Assembly (NCBI RefSeq): GCF_000225505.1
Contig: NZ_BACI01000120.1
Span: 1-64,000 of the forward strand
Source of the DNA: Gordonia alkanivorans NBRC 16433
GTDB lineage: Bacteria > Actinomycetota > Actinomycetes > Mycobacteriales > Mycobacteriaceae
Reading direction: 5' to 3'
Length of the DNA stretch: 64,000 nt
In this document: positions 63,244 through 64,000 of the stretch, piece after piece
Layout: each line of letters begins with the position of its first letter
Position numbering within the stretch: position 1 is the stretch's first letter
Notes under the pieces: model-generated
What the model was told of the DNA's origin: nothing
What the model saw: only the letters and a program-made list of their open reading frames with translations
The model's database searches: none
Made by a program: the position numbers and the translations under genes

Positions 63244-63573
63244 ATGCTGGGAGGTTTGGAATGTCTGAGACCCTCTCCACGACATCAAGCCAAACGAATC
63301 TTCACCAGCCAACGAATCGACCTCACCCTGCTCCAGGATGACCTTCCAGCGATCGATCCCACTCGCGTGGTGCTCCTAGATGCGCCCGAGCACCAGGACA
63401 CACGCATGCGCGCGCAGTGTGTAGGTCTTCTGATGGCCCACGCAGGCGACTACCCCGTGAATCTCCACAACCGACGGATGGCGCTCGCCGCGGCGAAGTT
63501 CGTCGTGGACGACGCCGTCAAGCAGACCACCAACACGGCATACCTGACCTTTCGTGGAGGTGGTGGTGCATGA
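63244..63573 (+). CDS. Hypothetical protein, start uncertain
   Basis: The reliable part of this frame is its second half, LLDAPEHQDTRMRAQCVGLL and NLHNRRMALAAAKFVVDDAV, which reads as a compact helical protein. About 109 residues run from ATG 63244, which has no good ribosome-binding site. A strong GGGAGG lies just before another ATG (63261) in a different frame that would make only 26 residues (MSETLSTTSSQTN...). Either there are two overlapping small genes or one gene with a frameshift near 63300. The stop overlaps the next ATG (ATGA). Family unknown. Confidence 0.45.
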   Translation: MLGGLECLRPSPRHQAKRIFTSQRIDLTLLQDDLPAIDPTRVVLLDAPEHQDTRMRAQCVGLLMAHAGDYPVNLHNRRMALAAAKFVVDDAVKQTTNTAYLTFRGGGGA

Positions 63574-63935
63574 CCACGATGTGTGGCTGGGTAGCCCTCC
63601 CTTCAGGTGAGCGTGGTCAGCGACGCCACTTGGTGGACAGCCTCCAAGGCATCACCGGAGCCACCTTCGGGAATGTCCGGCTGGACGTGACAATCGACGA
63701 GCGGACCGTCCCTCAAGTAGATCTTGTTGACCGCGAGAGGTCTATACCGCCTACCTGGATCAGGGCGAGTGGTTCATCTTGCTTGACGGATGAGCCGCTC
63801 GACCGTCTGCGCCCGATGGTCGCTTCACCTGGTCCGAGGAAGCGACTCGTCAATCGGCGGTGCCTGGTCCTCGACGCTCACCCTGCACAAGACATCAACG
63901 AACCGCAGCACCATTTCCGCAGTTCATCCGCATGA
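63570..63935 (+). pseudogene. Hypothetical small gene, possibly frameshifted near 63738
   Basis: The frame opens at ATG 63570, coupled to the gene before by ATGA, and encodes MTTMCGWVALPSGERGQRR followed by a plausible sequence up to VPQVDLVDRE. Beyond about 63738 the composition worsens. In the next frame the bases read VYTAYLDQGEWFILLDG and then a stop at 63791-63793, which looks like a true protein end. Dropping two bases (an AG repeat in CGAGAGG) would join the two into one protein of about 73 residues. This could be a real frameshift or a sequencing error. Confidence 0.4.
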
Positions 63936-64000
63936 CCCAGTGACCCCGACACACGCTTCACATAGAGTGTTGTCGGTTGCTCCGAGCGTCTGAACCCCGG

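Overview
This window is chromosomal DNA of a high-GC actinobacterium, most likely of the order Mycobacteriales and of Gordonia/Williamsia/mycobacterial type. The evidence is gene order in the middle of the window. Read from right to left, inositol-phosphate synthase, a PadR regulator, a DUF5318 protein, a class A penicillin-binding protein, a GT87 glycosyltransferase, rpsF-ssb-rpsR-rplI and dnaB follow the Mycobacterium tuberculosis segment Rv0046c-Rv0058. The genus cannot be fixed from this alone.

Left accessory region, about 1-30.2 kb, downstream of dnaB. From the left edge it holds the 3' end of an IS481-type transposase. Next is a Pycsar-type anti-phage module with two class III nucleotide cyclases and a membrane DUF5706 effector. 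Then comes a DUF499 ATPase, a DUF1156 adenine methyltransferase and a SNF2 helicase with a DUF3883 end, a set matching the Hma (helicase-methylase-ATPase) type of defence system, with a convergent winged-helix gene between its parts. A complete Tn7-like transposition core follows (TnsA, TnsB, TnsC and two different TniQ proteins, overlapping and co-oriented). The simplest reading is a Tn7-like element carrying two defence systems as cargo, although I could not locate its ends. Beyond it are a small orphan gene and a seven-gene, tightly overlapping operon (28.6 to 21.75 kb) that looks like an undescribed small biosynthetic cluster: Fe/2-oxoglutarate oxygenase, PLP aminotransferase, alkaline-phosphatase-superfamily hydrolase, QueC-like PP-loop ATPase, glycosyltransferase, PIG-L deacetylase and FkbM methyltransferase. 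A membrane-anchored pentapeptide-repeat protein sits next to dnaB.

Core region, about 30.2-48.9 kb. dnaB carries a 276-residue intein inside its Walker A motif with the features of a class 3 (W-C-T) intein and a decayed LAGLIDADG endonuclease. The ribosomal/SSB operon, two GT87 membrane glycosyltransferases, a GNAT acetyltransferase, the PBP, ino1 and an aconitase make up ordinary housekeeping DNA.

Right accessory region, about 49-64 kb. This is the best candidate for a previously undescribed system. Two long minus-strand operons flank a pair of divergent regulator genes. One encodes a J-like membrane protein whose J domain lacks HPD, a short lidless Hsp70, a GrpE-like exchange factor, a 46-residue zinc-ribbon protein followed by a strong hairpin, an AMP-forming ligase of the PaaK family, and an E1/ThiF-like adenylyltransferase. 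The other encodes two unrecognised proteins, a CHAT-type cysteine protease and a TPR protein, all joined by 4-nt overlaps. The sequence suggests a regulated chaperone-sensor, adenylation and protease system, but this function is inference only.
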